From Pseudomonas sp. B20(2017) (lineage in GTDB: Bacteria > Pseudomonadota > Gammaproteobacteria > Pseudomonadales > Pseudomonadaceae): DNA of 64,000 bases. The first letter of the stretch is position 1. Each line of letters opens with the position of its first letter. Below the pieces are notes generated by a model. It saw nothing but the letters and a program-made list of their open reading frames with translations. It was not told the origin of the DNA and did not search any database. Of the stretch, positions 1-10,261 are shown in pieces. The stretch is from positions 1 to 64,000 of the forward strand of contig NZ_NEJP01000017.1 of assembly GCF_002113125.1 (NCBI RefSeq), read 5' to 3'. A program made the position numbers and the translations under genes.

Positions 1-90
1 GGAGGAGGGGCGAAATCTCCCACGGATCTGTACTGCGCCAACAGTCAGAATCGAGCCTTGTCCCTCCTCCTCCCTTCAAGTACCAGCATA

Positions 91-114
91 CAAGCGAGCT
101 TGCTCGCGAAGGGG
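91..114. repeat. REP-like palindrome (degenerate copy)
   Basis: This stretch contains the core GCGAGCTTGCTCGCGAAGG, which recurs near 18.0, 34.1 and 43.5 kb. The copy lacks the leading GTGGGA, so it is partial. It lies between the left window edge and the end of the methyltransferase gene; nothing else was seen in bases 1-146. Confidence 0.6.
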
Positions 115-146
115 CTCTAAGCTCAACACACCGGTTCGCCAGAACT

Positions 147-953
147 TCAGCTTTTAATGACTACCAACGTAAAACACATCGGCATCTGCGCCTCGCGGTT
201 CTGGTACTGGTCATACACGTCTTCCCGGTTCGAGTGCGGGTATTCCTTGAAGTGCGTGATGTCCAGGCCGGCCTCGATGGCGGCGGTGAAGATCGCGCCC
301 AGGGTGTGCACGAACCAGTAGGACTTCGCCGCCGGCTGTTCGACCTTGCCGACGTAGACGATCGGTTCTTCCTGCACGAACGGTTCTTCGCGAAAGTACG
401 AGGTGGCGAGGCGAAACGGGTCTTCGGCCTCGGGGTCGACCATTTCCAGGAACGGGTGGGTTTCGTAAATCACCAGCCGCCCGCCCGGCTTGAGGACCGA
501 GGCGACGTGGCGAAAGAACTCGCCGATGTCGGGCATCCAGCCAAAGACGCCGATGGTGATCAGCGCGACGTCGAAACGGGCGCGCAATGATTCGGGCAAA
601 TGATGAATATCGGCTTCGATGAACTCGGCGTTGTGCGGCGAACGCTTGTTCAGTTCGCGGGCCTGTTCGAGAAACGCGCGCGACTGATCGATACCGACCA
701 CGCTCCGTGCGCCGAGGGCAAACAGCGACAGGCTTTCGCGGCCGTTGTTGCAACACAGCTGCACGACGTCTTTGCCATCGACACCGACCTGCTCGAGCAA
801 ACCCTGAAGCGTGTCGTCGAGGCAGGAAAAATCAGCCTCTGCGACTTCGGTCAGCAAGGCCTGCCAGTCGGGCGAGTCCTGGTGATGACGGGCGGAATCG
901 TTCCACGCCTGACGATTGCTCTCGACGGCATTTTTATTGTTTGGCACTTCCAT
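147..953 (-). CDS. class I SAM-dependent methyltransferase
   Basis: A 268-residue soluble protein. The glycine-rich SAM-binding motif I is seen as VVQLCCNNGRESLSLF at about residues 63-78, followed by an acidic strand end (VVGIDQS) and a motif like LKPGGRLVIYETHPF around residue 155, all typical of Rossmann-fold class I methyltransferases. The substrate cannot be read from the sequence; small-molecule methyltransferases of this type are common in Pseudomonas. It is transcribed leftward and does not form an operon with the divergent small gene at 1117. No membrane or signal segment is visible. The family call is firm, the function is unknown. Confidence 0.85.
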   Translation of the reverse strand: MEVPNNKNAVESNRQAWNDSARHHQDSPDWQALLTEVAEADFSCLDDTLQGLLEQVGVDGKDVVQLCCNNGRESLSLFALGARSVVGIDQSRAFLEQARELNKRSPHNAEFIEADIHHLPESLRARFDVALITIGVFGWMPDIGEFFRHVASVLKPGGRLVIYETHPFLEMVDPEAEDPFRLATSYFREEPFVQEEPIVYVGKVEQPAAKSYWFVHTLGAIFTAAIEAGLDITHFKEYPHSNREDVYDQYQNREAQMPMCFTLVVIKS

Positions 954-1116
954 GGCGCCCTCCGGGCGATGCTCACAATTGAGCGGCCCGAGTCTAGTTC
1001 AGCCTCACGCGACAGGTTGTTGCGAACTTGTAAGCCGACAACGCCTGCACCAACGCCTGCACCGCGGGCAGCTATAGTTAATAGCCTTGGGGAAAACCGC
1101 TTCCACAGGTGCCGCC

Positions 1117-1485
1117 ATGCAAACGTTCAACCGGCTACTGTTATCCGCCTGCCTGCTCACCGCCACGCAGGCGCAGGCGCTGGACAGCAACTTCAATTAC
1201 TACGGGCCGGATCAGCCGTTCGCCCACCCTGCTCCGCCATCGCTCTATGCAACGCCGCCCCGGCCGTTCGATGACGCGCCGCCGCAGGACTTCATCGTCA
1301 TCCCGGATCGCCATGTGTTCCACGATTCGCAGCTGCCCACCGTAGCCGATGCGACGGTGCGGGTATTTATCCGCACCTACGATGCCGAGCGCGGCATCTA
1401 CGTCAACGACGAAGTGCTGGATCCGACGTGCGTGCTGGAATGCCTCAACCCGCCGAATCCTCGCAGCAACGCGGTCTACCACTGA
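1117..1485 (+). CDS. small secreted protein of unknown function
   Basis: A 122-residue protein starting MQTFNRLLLSACLLTATQAQA, a clear Sec signal peptide with an A-x-A site near residue 21. An upstream in-frame ATG at 1087 would put ten extra residues before the signal peptide, so 1117 is preferred. The mature part is rich in Pro, Asp and Tyr and ends with CVLECLNPP, giving two cysteines that could form a disulphide. I do not recognise the family. Its 3' end overlaps the 3' end of the convergent mnxR by 10 bp, so it sits at the edge of the manganese locus, but there is no further evidence that it takes part. Confidence 0.6.
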   Translation: MQTFNRLLLSACLLTATQAQALDSNFNYYGPDQPFAHPAPPSLYATPPRPFDDAPPQDFIVIPDRHVFHDSQLPTVADATVRVFIRTYDAERGIYVNDEVLDPTCVLECLNPPNPRSNAVYH

Positions 1486-2906
1486 CGTTTGTCCGGGCGG
1501 GCAAGGCCGAGTTTTTCGATGCGATAGCGCAGCATGTCGCGGCTCAAACCCAGCAGGCGCGCCGATTTGGTGACGTTCCAGTCGGTCTTGTCGAGCATCT
1601 TGCGCACCATGTCGCGCTCGACCTCCGGCAGGTTCATCGATTCGGTGTTGCTCGCCGGGCGATTTTCAAAGTGCGGCATTTCATGCTGAAGCTGCGGTGG
1701 CAACTCGTCGCACAGGCTCATGCACACATTCAACTGGTGCGCGGCGATGGTGTCGCCCGGCGCCAGCAGCACAGTCTGTTCGAGCATGTTGCGTAGCTCG
1801 CGCACGTTGCCCGGCCAGGTGTAACTGAGCAGCAGTTCTTCGGCCTGATCGCTGAAATGCAGGTTCGGTTTGCCATATCGCTTGCCGTGACTGGCGAGGA
1901 AGTGCCGGGCCAGCAGCAGGATGTCTTCACCACGGGCATACAGACGCGGCACCTTGATCGAGATGATCCGCAGCCGGAAAAACAGATCGCGGCGGAACTT
2001 GCCCTGCTGGACCATCTGTTCAAGGTTGCAATTGGTGGCGCTGATCACCCGCAGGTTGACCTTGCGCTCCTTCACCGAGCCGACCCGGCGAATGGTGCGA
2101 TCCTCCAGCAGTTTCAGCAGTTTGGCCTGGAGCACCAGATCCATTTCACCGATTTCATCGAGAAACAGCGTGCCGCCATCAGCGGCTTCCACCAGCCCGA
2201 CCCGGCGGTCCTTGGCATCGGTGAACGCGCCTTTCTCGTGACCGAACAGCTCCGACTCCACCAGGTTGGCCGGAATCGACGCGCAGTTGAATTCAATGAA
2301 CGGGCCTTTGCTGCGCGCACCGTCGAAATGCAGCGCACGGGCGACCAGTTCCTTGCCGGTACCGGTTTCGCCCTCCACCAGCACCGGCGGCAGATCGCCG
2401 TTGGTCATGCGCCGCTCGGCTTCGAGCAACTGACCGATGGTGTTCTTCAAATGCAGCATCGGCGCCGATTCGCCGATCAATGCCTGTACGCCGGACTTTT
2501 GCGCCTCACGCTCCTGATAGAACGACAGCGTGCGCTCCATCCGTTCGGTGGCCAGGGCCTTGTCCAGCAGCAGTTTGAGTTCCGGCAGCGCGACCGGTTT
2601 GGTGACGTAATGAAAGGCGCCCTCCTTCATCGCGACCACCGCATCTTCAACGTTGCCGTAGCCGGTCATCATGATCACTTTCAGATCCGGCGCGCTGATG
2701 CGCAGCTTCTGGATCAGATCATGACCGCTCATGCCCGGCAGCGAGTTGTCGGTCAGCACCACGTCCGGGTTAAAGCGGCCCAATTGCTCCAACGCGTCCT
2801 CGGCCGAGTGGCAGACCGTGACCTCGAAGTCTTTGCGCTCAAGGTAGGTCTGGATATTCTCGGCCAGCAGTTCGTCATCCTCGACCAGCAGAATGCTGTG
2901 TTCCAT
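1476..2906 (-). CDS. mnxR: NtrC-family sigma54 response regulator MnxR
   Basis: A 476-residue three-domain activator. The receiver domain (about 1-120) has the acidic pocket VEDDE, phospho-acceptor Asp53 in LTDNSLPG and the conserved Lys in YVTKP. The AAA+ domain (about 145-385) has Walker A GETGTGKE and arginine-finger region FRRDLFFRLR. The C-terminus is a Fis-type helix-turn-helix (NVTKSARLLGLSRDMLRYRI). The sigma54-contact loop reads GAFTDA rather than the usual GAFTGA. MnxR with MnxS1 and MnxS2 is known in P. putida GB-1 to be needed for Mn(II) oxidation; the same gene set is adjacent here. The ORF overlaps the end of mnxS2 by 32 bp, so the two are probably cotranslated. The name rests on context plus architecture. 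Confidence 0.85.
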   Translation of the reverse strand: MEHSILLVEDDELLAENIQTYLERKDFEVTVCHSAEDALEQLGRFNPDVVLTDNSLPGMSGHDLIQKLRISAPDLKVIMMTGYGNVEDAVVAMKEGAFHYVTKPVALPELKLLLDKALATERMERTLSFYQEREAQKSGVQALIGESAPMLHLKNTIGQLLEAERRMTNGDLPPVLVEGETGTGKELVARALHFDGARSKGPFIEFNCASIPANLVESELFGHEKGAFTDAKDRRVGLVEAADGGTLFLDEIGEMDLVLQAKLLKLLEDRTIRRVGSVKERKVNLRVISATNCNLEQMVQQGKFRRDLFFRLRIISIKVPRLYARGEDILLLARHFLASHGKRYGKPNLHFSDQAEELLLSYTWPGNVRELRNMLEQTVLLAPGDTIAAHQLNVCMSLCDELPPQLQHEMPHFENRPASNTESMNLPEVERDMVRKMLDKTDWNVTKSARLLGLSRDMLRYRIEKLGLARPDKRQW

Positions 2907-4368
2907 ATTCCCCTCCCGATGCCACTCTAAAGTTGAGACTGACGCGGGTTCCTTCCTGCTCGCGGCTGGTCAGCACGACCGAACCCTGAAAACGCTCCAT
3001 GATTCTTTTGACCAACGCCAGGCCGACGCCGAGACCGCCCTGCTTGGTGGTGAAAAACGGTTTGAACACCAGTTGTTGCTGCTGCGCACTCATGCCTTTG
3101 CCAGTGTCGCTCAGGGTCATGCGCACCTGACCGGTCTGCGCCGTTTCAATCTCGACACTGAGTACGCCGCCTCTGGGCATCGCTTCCAGGGCATTGGCAA
3201 ACAGGCTATTGAGAATTTGCGTGAGCAGCACCTGTTGACTGACCACCGGCGGGCAATCTTGTGGTGCGAATCGCACTTCGACGCCATTGCGCCGGATCAA
3301 CGCATCAAACGCCCCCAGGGTGTCCTCGACCGCCGCCAGCAGGTCCACCGCCTCGCCGTCGTCACTCATCGGGCGCAACGACACCAGCAGTTCGCGAACC
3401 CAGCGCGACATGCGGTCGACCTGGCTGATGATGTCGCCGATGTTGCGCTGTGCGCCCGGGCTGGCGATTTCCTGGGCCAGTTCGGCGCTGGAACGAATGG
3501 TCGCCAGCGGGTTGCGCAGGCTGTGGGCCACCGCCGAAGACATCTCGCCCAGAGCGACAAAGGTTTCATTGCTGATCAGTTGCTGCTGCTGGCTCTGCAG
3601 CAGCGTCGAGGCGCGCCGCACGATCCAGAACAAGCCGAGGTAAATCGCCGCGCCGCCGAGGATCGTCGCAGCCCAGATCGAGGCGAACCCTCGGTCGATA
3701 CGGTCGACCAGATCCGCCGGTTCCTTGTAGATCTCGACCATGGCGACCACTTTGCTTTTGTCGGCGTTGAACATCGGAATATAGTTTTCGATGAACAGGT
3801 ATTTGGGTTCGCGAGACAGCCGCTGCTCGGGTTTTTCATCGTCGATCTTGTGATAACTGGAAGACACCGGGACTTTCATCTCGAACGACTCATCCAGCTC
3901 GTCGTCGTCTTCGAACTTGACGTTGATCAGTTCGGGGTTGGTCGACCAGATGACCGTGCGGTCCAGGGCGTACACCGTGGCCAGCAGAACATCCGGCAAG
4001 TGTTCGACGTGATCGAGAAACTCGGCACGGGCCATTGCATGGGACAGCGGATCGACGTCGGGGTAGTTCCCGTCCTGGCGCGAGTCGAGCATCTCGCCCA
4101 TGGTCCGTTGCGGCGTGATGTTGGCGTGGCGCATTTCCGCATCGCCGATGGCCTGCACGAATTGCGCGGTGAGCAGCGCATCGCGCTCCACGCTTTCGGT
4201 GACCACGAAGCGCGTGGAGATATACCCCAGCCCCAGCGCCACGGCCGCGATGATGAAAAAACTGGCCAGCGAGAACCAGCGCAGCAGATTGAACTGCCCG
4301 CCCCAACTCTTGATGGCTGCCAACGCTATGTTCGGCGCTGCTGTTTTTTGTTCTTCCAGTTGCTGCAT
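2875..4368 (-). CDS. mnxS2: membrane sensor histidine kinase MnxS2
   Basis: A 497-residue sensor kinase. The start at 4368 is chosen because CAGGGCAATCCC precedes it; a longer frame reaches 4449 but has an un-kinase-like N-terminus. A transmembrane helix near residues 25-50 (LLRWFSLASFFIIAAVALGL) is followed by a roughly 190-residue periplasmic sensing region containing WSTNP and ENYIPMF, then a second helix. The H-box carries the phospho-His in SSAVAHSLRNP; the ATPase domain shows N-box ALEAMP, DTGKGM and PFFTTKQGGLGVGLALVKRI. It is clearly paralogous to MnxS1 at 8528-9976 over the whole length. The mnxS2-mnxR pair overlaps by 32 bp. It probably phosphorylates MnxR; the signal it senses is unknown. 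Confidence 0.85.
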   Translation of the reverse strand: MQQLEEQKTAAPNIALAAIKSWGGQFNLLRWFSLASFFIIAAVALGLGYISTRFVVTESVERDALLTAQFVQAIGDAEMRHANITPQRTMGEMLDSRQDGNYPDVDPLSHAMARAEFLDHVEHLPDVLLATVYALDRTVIWSTNPELINVKFEDDDELDESFEMKVPVSSSYHKIDDEKPEQRLSREPKYLFIENYIPMFNADKSKVVAMVEIYKEPADLVDRIDRGFASIWAATILGGAAIYLGLFWIVRRASTLLQSQQQQLISNETFVALGEMSSAVAHSLRNPLATIRSSAELAQEIASPGAQRNIGDIISQVDRMSRWVRELLVSLRPMSDDGEAVDLLAAVEDTLGAFDALIRRNGVEVRFAPQDCPPVVSQQVLLTQILNSLFANALEAMPRGGVLSVEIETAQTGQVRMTLSDTGKGMSAQQQQLVFKPFFTTKQGGLGVGLALVKRIMERFQGSVVLTSREQEGTRVSLNFRVASGGEYGTQHSAGRG

Positions 4369-4431
4369 GGGATTGCCCTGGCTTTTTTGTGTCGAGCCCG
4401 TTACAGCCGCCTTCTCGAATGAGTGTAGGTG

Positions 4432-4446
4432 GCAATGACCGTGACA
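4432..4446 (-). promoter_or_regulatory. candidate sigma54 (-24/-12) promoter for mnxS2-mnxR
   Basis: On the minus strand the sequence reads TGTCACGGTCATTGC against the consensus TGGCACG-N4-TTGC. Only the third base differs, although that base is one of the -24 GG pair. It lies about 64 bp before the mnxS2 start. No CCCC-N6-GGGG palindrome is seen in the few bases between it and the upstream gene, so autoregulation by MnxR is only a possibility. Confidence 0.5.
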
Positions 4447-4472
4447 CACGGTTCAATGATGCTATTTAGCCG

Positions 4473-5543
4473 CTACTGCATACGACTCACCGCTTCGCTC
4501 GCAGAACCCGGTTCTACTGGCGTCAATGCCCCGTCGGCCAAGGGCTGCACGGACGGATGCTGACGCTCGGTTTCGGCACTCAAAAAATCAATGATCGACT
4601 GCGCCGAGGCCTCGTCCAGGCGCAGATTGGGCATCGGAATACGCTCGTATTGCTCGAACAGTTGCACTGCGATCGGGTCTTTCTCCGCCAGCACACGATC
4701 CGGTTCGCGGATCCAGCGATTGAGCCAGGCCGGATCACGCTGGCGGGTCACGCCGATCAGGTCCGGGCCGATGTTGCGCATGCCGATGCCTTCGCCATCC
4801 TGCGGGCCGAGGCTGTGGCACGAAGCGCAGCGGGTGCGGAACAGTTCTTCGCCATTGCTCGGCGGCCGGATCTGCGGGGCGTCGGCGTAGCTTTCTTCGG
4901 TGCTGGCCTGTTTCCAGTTTTGCAGCGTGTTGGCCAGTTGGTCGGCGAGGATCCACGGGTTCTCGAACGGCGAGGCTTTCATCCAGCGCCCGGTGCTCTG
5001 GTTACCGACGATCAGGCTCAGGTTGTGATCCTTGGTGCGGCCGTTGTCGACGCCTTCGATAAACAGCCCGAGCTTCTTGCGCAGCTCGGTGACGTCTTCG
5101 AACTCGCCGGTGAGAAATTTCCAGCCGGGGCCGACCTTGAAGCGTTGCGCATAAGCTTTGAGCACTGCGGGGGTGTCGCTCAGCGGATCGATGGTGATCG
5201 AGTAGAAAAAGATGTCTTTCCCGACCCGGTCCCCCAGCAGTTTCTGCACCTGGCGCAGGCGTGCGGTTTCCAGCGGGCAGGAGTCGCTGCACGAGGTGAA
5301 GATGAAGTTGATCACCACCACTTTGTCTTTGATCAGGTCATCGAAAAAACGCACCTGCTTGCCGTCCTGATCGGTCAGCAGGGTGTTGGGGAAATAGTCG
5401 CCACCCCACGGGGTGGCGGATTCACTGGCGCCGTCGGGCTGCGCCTGATGGGCGATGAGCACCTGACTGCCGAGCAGGCAGGTGACCAGCACCAGAATCA
5501 AATGCATGCCCAGGGCGCGGGAGCGCGGCGTTGGCTGGGTCAT
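4473..5543 (-). CDS. Sco1/SenC copper chaperone fused to a cytochrome c domain
   Basis: A 356-residue exported protein. The start at 5543 is chosen for the strong ribosome site GGGAGG eight bases upstream; an ATG at 5564 overlaps the mcoA stop as ATGA but has no such site. A hydrophobic N-terminal segment (LILVLVTCLLGSQVLIA) anchors or exports it. The Sco domain carries the copper-binding CSDSC near residues 85-89 in FIFTSCSDSCPLE, with a later His in TKDHNLSLI. The C-terminal third has the haem c motif CASCH near residues 238-242 and a likely Met ligand in IPMPNL. Sco proteins load copper into oxidases, so directly after mcoA it probably metallates or reduces the multicopper oxidase. Sco-cytochrome fusions exist but are less common than single-domain Sco. 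Confidence 0.85.
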   Translation of the reverse strand: MTQPTPRSRALGMHLILVLVTCLLGSQVLIAHQAQPDGASESATPWGGDYFPNTLLTDQDGKQVRFFDDLIKDKVVVINFIFTSCSDSCPLETARLRQVQKLLGDRVGKDIFFYSITIDPLSDTPAVLKAYAQRFKVGPGWKFLTGEFEDVTELRKKLGLFIEGVDNGRTKDHNLSLIVGNQSTGRWMKASPFENPWILADQLANTLQNWKQASTEESYADAPQIRPPSNGEELFRTRCASCHSLGPQDGEGIGMRNIGPDLIGVTRQRDPAWLNRWIREPDRVLAEKDPIAVQLFEQYERIPMPNLRLDEASAQSIIDFLSAETERQHPSVQPLADGALTPVEPGSASEAVSRMQ

Positions 5544-5560
5544 GTCGGCTCCCTCCCTTT

Positions 5561-8368
<2,808 letters not shown>

Positions 8369-8407
8369 CACCAGCCGCCTCATCTAAGGAAGGGGTGATG
8401 GTGTTTT

Positions 8408-8422
8408 GCAATTACCTCGCCA
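8408..8422 (-). promoter_or_regulatory. sigma54 promoter of mcoA
   Basis: The minus strand reads TGGCGAGGTAATTGC, matching TGGCACG-N4-TTGC with the invariant GG and GC at the correct 10-base spacing. It lies 40 bp upstream of the mcoA start, leaving a leader of about 28 bases. Palindromic GC-rich sites lie 55-105 bp further upstream, as expected for an NtrC-type activator. Confidence 0.8.
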
Positions 8423-8467
8423 AAAAATCATTTCCAGTTGTAACAGGGACTTGGACGCGCTGTTGCA

Positions 8468-8515
8468 TTCCCCACTCCCCGGTGACCGGGGCCTGACACC
8501 CACTGCTGGGGGAAA
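8468..8515. promoter_or_regulatory. candidate MnxR operator region upstream of mcoA
   Basis: Three related motifs cluster here: a half-site ATTCCCC at 8467-8473, a palindrome CTCCCC-GGTGAC-CGGGGC at 8475-8492, and ACACCC-ACTGCT-GGGGGAAA at 8496-8515. All resemble the pattern TTCCCC-N6-GGGGAA found upstream of the other sigma54 promoters in this window. That MnxR is the ligand is inferred. Confidence 0.5.
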
Positions 8516-8527
8516 GTTCACCCCAAT

Positions 8528-9976
8528 TTACTGAATGAGCTGAAACGCCAGACGAACGGTGGTGCCCTCGCCTTCGCGGCTGTCCAGGCTCACCCCGCCG
8601 CCGAAGCGCTCCATGATCCGTTTGACCAGCACCAGCCCCACGCCGAGGCCGCCCTGTTTGGTGGTGAAGAACGGCCGGAACGCCATGCTGCGCTGCTCCT
8701 CGTTCATGCCTTTGCCGGTGTCGCTGAGCATGACGCTCACGCCACGGCTGTCGCTCGGTTCGAGGGTGATGGTCAGCGTGCCGCCCTTGTCCATCGCCTC
8801 CAGCGCATTGGCCAGCAGGCTGTTGAGGATTTGCGTGAGTTGCACCGGCTGGCTCAGCACCATCGGCGTCTGCTGAGGTTGAAACACCACCTGCACGCCG
8901 GCCTTGGCAATCTGCTGCTCGTACGCCATCAGGCTGTCGTGCAGCGCCGCCACCAGGTTCACCGGTTCCGGGTCGTCATTGAGCGGTCGCAACGATTGCA
9001 GCAGTTCGCGCACCCACTTCGACATGCGGTCGACCTGGCCGATGATGTCCTTGATGTTCTTCTGTGCCGGCCCCGCGTCGAACTCCAGCGCCAGCTCGGC
9101 GCTCGAGCGAATGGTCGCCAGCGGGTTGCGCAGACTGTGGGCCACCGCCGAAGACATCTCGCCCAGCGCGACAAAGGTTTCGTTGGCGATCAGTTGTTTT
9201 TGCTGGGCCGCCAGCAGAATCGCCGCCCGCCGCACGATCCAGTACAGCCCCAGGTAAATCAGCCCGCCGCCCAGCGCGGTGGCCAGCCAGATCAGCGTCA
9301 GACCGCGCTCCATGCGGGCGATCAGGTCCTTGGGCTCTTTATAAATCTCGACCATCGCGGTGACGTTCTTGCCCTCGGCGTCGAACAGCGGGATGTAGTT
9401 TTCGATGAAGATGTATTCCGGCGGCACCACGAACTTTTGTTCTTCACGGGCCTTGTCGACGTCGTGATAGCTGGCCGAGACCGGGATCTTTTCATCGAAG
9501 GCCCGGTCGAGGTCTTCATCGGCATGAATCCGGGTGTTGATCAGCGCCGGGTTGGTCGACCAGATCACGGTACGGTCCGGCGCATAAATGTTGGCGAGGA
9601 TCACATCCGGCAAATGCTCGATGTGATCGAGAAACTCACCTCTGGCGCTGGCTCGGGCTTCCGGGTCGACATCGGGAAAATCGTTGTCCTGACGAGGGTC
9701 GAGCAACTCGCCCATGGTGCGGATATTGGGGATCGAGACATGGCGCACTTCCGCCGACGCAATCGCCTGAATGAACTGCGCGGTCAGCAAGGCATCGCGC
9801 TGCACGCTTTCTTCGATCACGAACCGTGTCGACACCGCCCCGAGCGCCACCGCCACGGTGCCGATCACCGCCATGCTGATCAATGAAAACCAGCGCAACA
9901 GGTTGAACGGCTGCTTGCGCGAGTTCAGCCGCTGGCTGCCGTCCTCTATAGGTAGCGATTCTGACTGCATGTTCAT
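8528..9976 (-). CDS. mnxS1: membrane sensor histidine kinase MnxS1
   Basis: A 482-residue kinase. The start at 9976 is preferred (CGGGAAG upstream); a frame back to 10072 exists without support. Layout: short cytoplasmic tail, transmembrane helix (LLRWFSLISMAVIGTVAVAL), periplasmic domain of about 190 residues, second helix (LIWLATALGGGLIYLGLYWIV), then HisKA with SSAVAHSLRNP and an ATPase domain with ALEAMDKGG, DTGKGM and GGLGVGLVLVKRI. The H-box segment is nearly identical to that of MnxS2 while the periplasmic parts differ more, which suggests both kinases act on the same regulator but read different cues. It lies upstream of mcoA with about 160 bp between, and mcoA has its own promoter. 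Confidence 0.85.
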   Translation of the reverse strand: MNMQSESLPIEDGSQRLNSRKQPFNLLRWFSLISMAVIGTVAVALGAVSTRFVIEESVQRDALLTAQFIQAIASAEVRHVSIPNIRTMGELLDPRQDNDFPDVDPEARASARGEFLDHIEHLPDVILANIYAPDRTVIWSTNPALINTRIHADEDLDRAFDEKIPVSASYHDVDKAREEQKFVVPPEYIFIENYIPLFDAEGKNVTAMVEIYKEPKDLIARMERGLTLIWLATALGGGLIYLGLYWIVRRAAILLAAQQKQLIANETFVALGEMSSAVAHSLRNPLATIRSSAELALEFDAGPAQKNIKDIIGQVDRMSKWVRELLQSLRPLNDDPEPVNLVAALHDSLMAYEQQIAKAGVQVVFQPQQTPMVLSQPVQLTQILNSLLANALEAMDKGGTLTITLEPSDSRGVSVMLSDTGKGMNEEQRSMAFRPFFTTKQGGLGVGLVLVKRIMERFGGGVSLDSREGEGTTVRLAFQLIQ

Positions 9977-10034
9977 GGCGGCGACTTCCCGATACGTCCC
10001 TCTTTTTTTATAGCCCACGATTGGGGATTTGCCC

Positions 10035-10049
10035 GCAAACGGGTTCCCC
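10035..10049 (-). promoter_or_regulatory. candidate sigma54 promoter of mnxS1
   Basis: The minus strand reads GGGGAACCCGTTTGC. The -24 GG, the 10-base spacing and TTGC are present; the first base and the CACG part are off consensus. It lies 59 bp upstream of the mnxS1 start. Confidence 0.4.
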
Positions 10050-10080
10050 ACAATTGCGACCTCCACACCCATACCCCAAA

Positions 10081-10098
10081 ACCCCCAATCCTGGGGAC
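10081..10098. promoter_or_regulatory. CCCC-N6-GGGG palindrome between mnxS1 and the csgBA operon
   Basis: The sequence ACCCCC-AATCCT-GGGGAC fits the palindrome seen upstream of mnxG and the T2SS operon. It stands midway between two divergent transcription units and could serve both. It is a candidate MnxR site. Confidence 0.45.
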
Positions 10099-10191
10099 TG
10101 TCGCCCTATCGATACGACGCATGCGAGCGCCCCCGCCAGCGTAAAACCCCTTTGCCACGGGCCTTTGCCGCCGGTTGGCCAATCGTTGGTA

Positions 10192-10206
10192 TGGAAGTTG
10201 TAAAGC
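10192..10206 (+). promoter_or_regulatory. weak sigma54-like promoter for the csgBA operon
   Basis: TGGAAGTTGTAAAGC has the -24 GG and -12 GC at correct spacing, 56 bp before the gene at 10262, similar to the distance before mnxG. The -12 box is AAGC rather than TTGC, so this is a weak match. Confidence 0.3.
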
Positions 10207-10261
10207 CCTCAGCAACTGACCCAACCCCACGGGGCAGGTACTTCGATAGAGGGATTAACTC

